Shown: in pieces, positions 62,511-64,000 of the stretch | Layout of the letters: each line of letters starts with the position of its first letter | Position numbering within the stretch: position 1 is the stretch's first letter | Source of the DNA: Lentzea flava | GTDB taxonomy: Bacteria; Actinomycetota; Actinomycetes; Mycobacteriales; Pseudonocardiaceae | Direction of reading: 5' to 3' | Length of the DNA stretch: 64,000 bases | Assembly: GCF_014648475.1 (NCBI RefSeq) | Contig: NZ_BMRE01000002.1 | Span: 1-64,000, forward strand | Made by a program: the position numbers and the translations under genes | The notes under the pieces: model-generated | What the model saw: only the letters and a program-made list of their open reading frames with translations | Told to the model about the DNA's origin: nothing | Database searches by the model: none

Positions 62511-63398
62511 ATGAAGGTCTTCGTCACAGGTGCCAGCGGACACATCGGCTCGGCGCTGGTCCCGGAACTGCTCCACGCTGGTCACGAGGTCGTCGGGCTG
62601 GCCCGCTCGGACGCCTCGGCCACCAAGCTCACCGATCTCGGCGCGAAGGTCCAGCGCGGCGACCTCGACGACCTGGACGGGCTGCGCAAGGGCGCGGCCG
62701 AGGCGGACGCGGTGATCCACCTGGCGTTCAAGCACGAGGAGATGTTCGCCGGGAACTACGCCGGTGCGTCCGCCGCCGACATCGCGGTCGTCCGGGCGTT
62801 CCTCGACGAGCTGTCCGGCACGGGCAAGGCGCTCATCGGCACCGGCGGCACGTTGTCGTACTCCGGGCTCGGTCGTGTCGCCACCGAGGAGGAACGGGTC
62901 CCGGACGACCACAGCCGCGGCACCGCCCGGAATCTGGTCATCGACGCCCAGGACGTCCGGGGCGCGGTGGTCGTGCTGCCACCGACCGTCCACAGTGAAC
63001 TCGACACGGCCGGCTTCATCCCGCTGCTGGTGAGAATCGCCCGCGACACCGGGGTTTCCGGCTATCCCGGCGACGGCACGAACCGCTGGTCGGCCGTGCA
63101 CACGCTGGACGCGGCACGGCTGTACCGGCTGGCGGTGGAGAAGGCACCCGCCGGTTCGGTGCTGCACGCGGTCGCCGAGGAGGCCGTGACGCTGAAGGAG
63201 ATCGCCGAGGTCATCGGGCGGCGGCTGGAGGTACCGGTCCAGAGCGTTCCGGCTGAGCACTTCGGCCCGCTCGCGAACATGGTCGCGCGGGACGCACCCA
63301 CGTCCAGCGCGCGCACGAAAGCGCTGCTGGGCTGGGAAACGAAGGAACCCGGCCTCCTGGAAGACCTGGAGTCCGGGTTCTACTTCGACCAGAGGTGA
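62511..63398 (+). CDS. NAD(P)-dependent epimerase/NmrA-like SDR
   Basis: 295 residues from ATG 62511, with GAGGA upstream. Extended SDR: cofactor loop VFVTGASGHIGSALVPELL, VQRGDLDDLDGLRKGAAEADAVIHLAF, and a long C-terminal substrate region (NRWSAVHTLDAARLY). The family reduces or isomerises small or sugar-like compounds; the substrate is unknown. Its 3' end overlaps the downstream convergent gene by 19 bp. Confidence 0.92.
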   Translation: MKVFVTGASGHIGSALVPELLHAGHEVVGLARSDASATKLTDLGAKVQRGDLDDLDGLRKGAAEADAVIHLAFKHEEMFAGNYAGASAADIAVVRAFLDELSGTGKALIGTGGTLSYSGLGRVATEEERVPDDHSRGTARNLVIDAQDVRGAVVVLPPTVHSELDTAGFIPLLVRIARDTGVSGYPGDGTNRWSAVHTLDAARLYRLAVEKAPAGSVLHAVAEEAVTLKEIAEVIGRRLEVPVQSVPAEHFGPLANMVARDAPTSSARTKALLGWETKEPGLLEDLESGFYFDQR

Positions 63399-63928
63399 GC
63401 TTCGAGCACCAGGTGGGCGGAGGAGAGCGCACCGTCCGGATCCGGTCCGGTGAGCGCGGCTTCCTCGAGGACGGCAAGAGGTTCCGGTCGGCGCAGCCAC
63501 TCGGCCAGGCGTTCGTCGACGCCCTTGCCGTTCCTGAGCTCCTCCTCCACCAGGGCGGCCAGGGCTCGCGGTGTCGCTTCGAAGTACTCCTCGATCGCTC
63601 GCTTCTTCCGCTCGTCACCGCGTTCATGGGTGCCGGTGGCCATGCGCAGCCAGAAGAAGTCCACGTCGAGTTCGCCGGCCGCGATCAGTTCCAGCACGCG
63701 CGGCAGCAGGTAGCGCACGAAGGCCTCGTCGCCGACCGTGCCTGACTTCAGCCAGTACTTCTCCACCTGCTCAGCGGAAAGCTCGCGCAACGGCACGGTG
63801 GTGAACGGCGCGATGTCGGCCGCGTCCACGCAGTGATCGCAGAACTCGACCACCGCCGGACGCGGTGCCGCGAACACCTCGTAGAGGCGCTCGATCTCCG
63901 GTTTCACTTGCGGGGCTTGGGCTTCCAC
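63380..63928 (-). CDS. Hypothetical protein, 175-182 aa
   Basis: Up to 182 residues (EAQAPQVKPEIERLYEVFAAPRPAVVEFC after the first residue). Helical with C-D-H-C-V-D-A-A-D-I-A-P-F near residue 30. GTG 63907 forms a GTGA overlap with the upstream partial gene and fits coupled translation; GTG 63928 has a distant GGAG. No family recognised. Its 3' end overlaps the convergent SDR gene. Confidence 0.7.
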   Translation of the reverse strand: MEAQAPQVKPEIERLYEVFAAPRPAVVEFCDHCVDAADIAPFTTVPLRELSAEQVEKYWLKSGTVGDEAFVRYLLPRVLELIAAGELDVDFFWLRMATGTHERGDERKKRAIEEYFEATPRALAALVEEELRNGKGVDERLAEWLRRPEPLAVLEEAALTGPDPDGALSSAHLVLEAHLWSK

Positions 63929-64000
63929 ACGACGAGCGACGTCTCCTGCCGGAGCGGGACCAGGTCCCGCCGGTAGGAGGCGTGCACCGCGGCAGCCGCG
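63904..64000 (-). CDS. C-terminal part of a gene cut by the window edge
   Basis: The last 31 codons of a gene entering from the right: ...AAVHASYRRDLVPLRQETS, then LVVWKPKPRK and a TGA stop at 63904-63906. Too short to name. It overlaps the start of the downstream hypothetical gene, indicating an operon with it. Confidence 0.6.
   Translation of the reverse strand, partial: AAAAVHASYRRDLVPLRQETSLVVWKPKPRK

Overview
The window is a high-GC chromosomal segment from an actinomycete, most likely of the Pseudonocardiales (Lentzea, Saccharothrix or Amycolatopsis-like). The grounds are strong G/C bias at third codon positions, many GTG starts, WXG100/PPE-like/EspG-type ESX genes, DUF3558 lipoproteins, an F420-dependent LLM oxidoreductase, a DasR-type regulon, an HspR (HAIR) box before clpB and a LAXTG sorting motif. 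The assignment is inference; there is no rRNA in the window. No prophage, transposase, CRISPR array, tRNA or biosynthetic megacluster was seen. About 73 protein genes cover most of the sequence.

Layout. 1-5.9 kb: an aminotransferase, then a minus-strand ESX (type VII) substrate cluster with a WXG-transglycosylase effector, a WXG100-like protein, an EspG-type chaperone, a PPE-like Pro/Gly-rich protein, a DUF3558 lipoprotein and a second WXG-like protein. 6-6.9 kb: a frame-disrupted membrane protein gene. 6.9-12.9 kb: AraC/GyrI regulator, ADP-ribosylglycohydrolase coupled to purD, and a TAXI-TRAP transporter. 12.9-19.5 kb: zinc-finger protein, Na+/H+ antiporter, glycerophosphodiesterase and an ssuCBAD sulfonate operon. 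19.5-26.8 kb: purA, a diacylglycerol-kinase-like protein, a secreted HNH nuclease, an FUSC exporter, DUF3151, a membrane protein and fba. 26.9-30.7 kb: small redox enzymes and a SigE-family sigma factor. 30.8-36.9 kb: nagK-nagA, DedA, a TetR-monooxygenase pair and a GH18 chitinase. 37-47.7 kb: amidohydrolase, FAD oxidoreductase, a second DedA, a beta-helix protein, a sugar-metabolism block (kinase, PfkB, LacI, sugar isomerase, GH76), then TrmH, DUF2784 and pyrE. 47.8-51.9 kb: a second, three-gene ESX substrate cluster, an SDR and a 58-residue LAXTG peptide. 52-64 kb: ArsR-ArsC fusion, clpB, a DHA2 exporter, a flavohaemoglobin, glyA behind a ZTP riboswitch, a TetR/NmrA-like pair, and a gene cut by the window end.

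How genes work together. Near-palindromic dre (DasR) boxes precede both the secreted chitinase and nagK-nagA, linking extracellular chitin breakdown to intracellular N-acetylglucosamine use. purD, purA and ZTP-controlled glyA are purine and one-carbon genes. The two ESX clusters encode substrates and a chaperone but no secretion ATPase or membrane complex, so they must rely on a system elsewhere. Several pairs carry visible operators: the TetR/monooxygenase IR, the dual TetR/SDR operators, the HAIR box at clpB, and the operator-like element before the DHA2 exporter. No convincing new multigene system was found. The best leads are the miniature LAXTG peptide, the ESX effector clusters, the secreted nuclease with its overlapping small gene, and the frame-disrupted gene at 6.1-6.9 kb.
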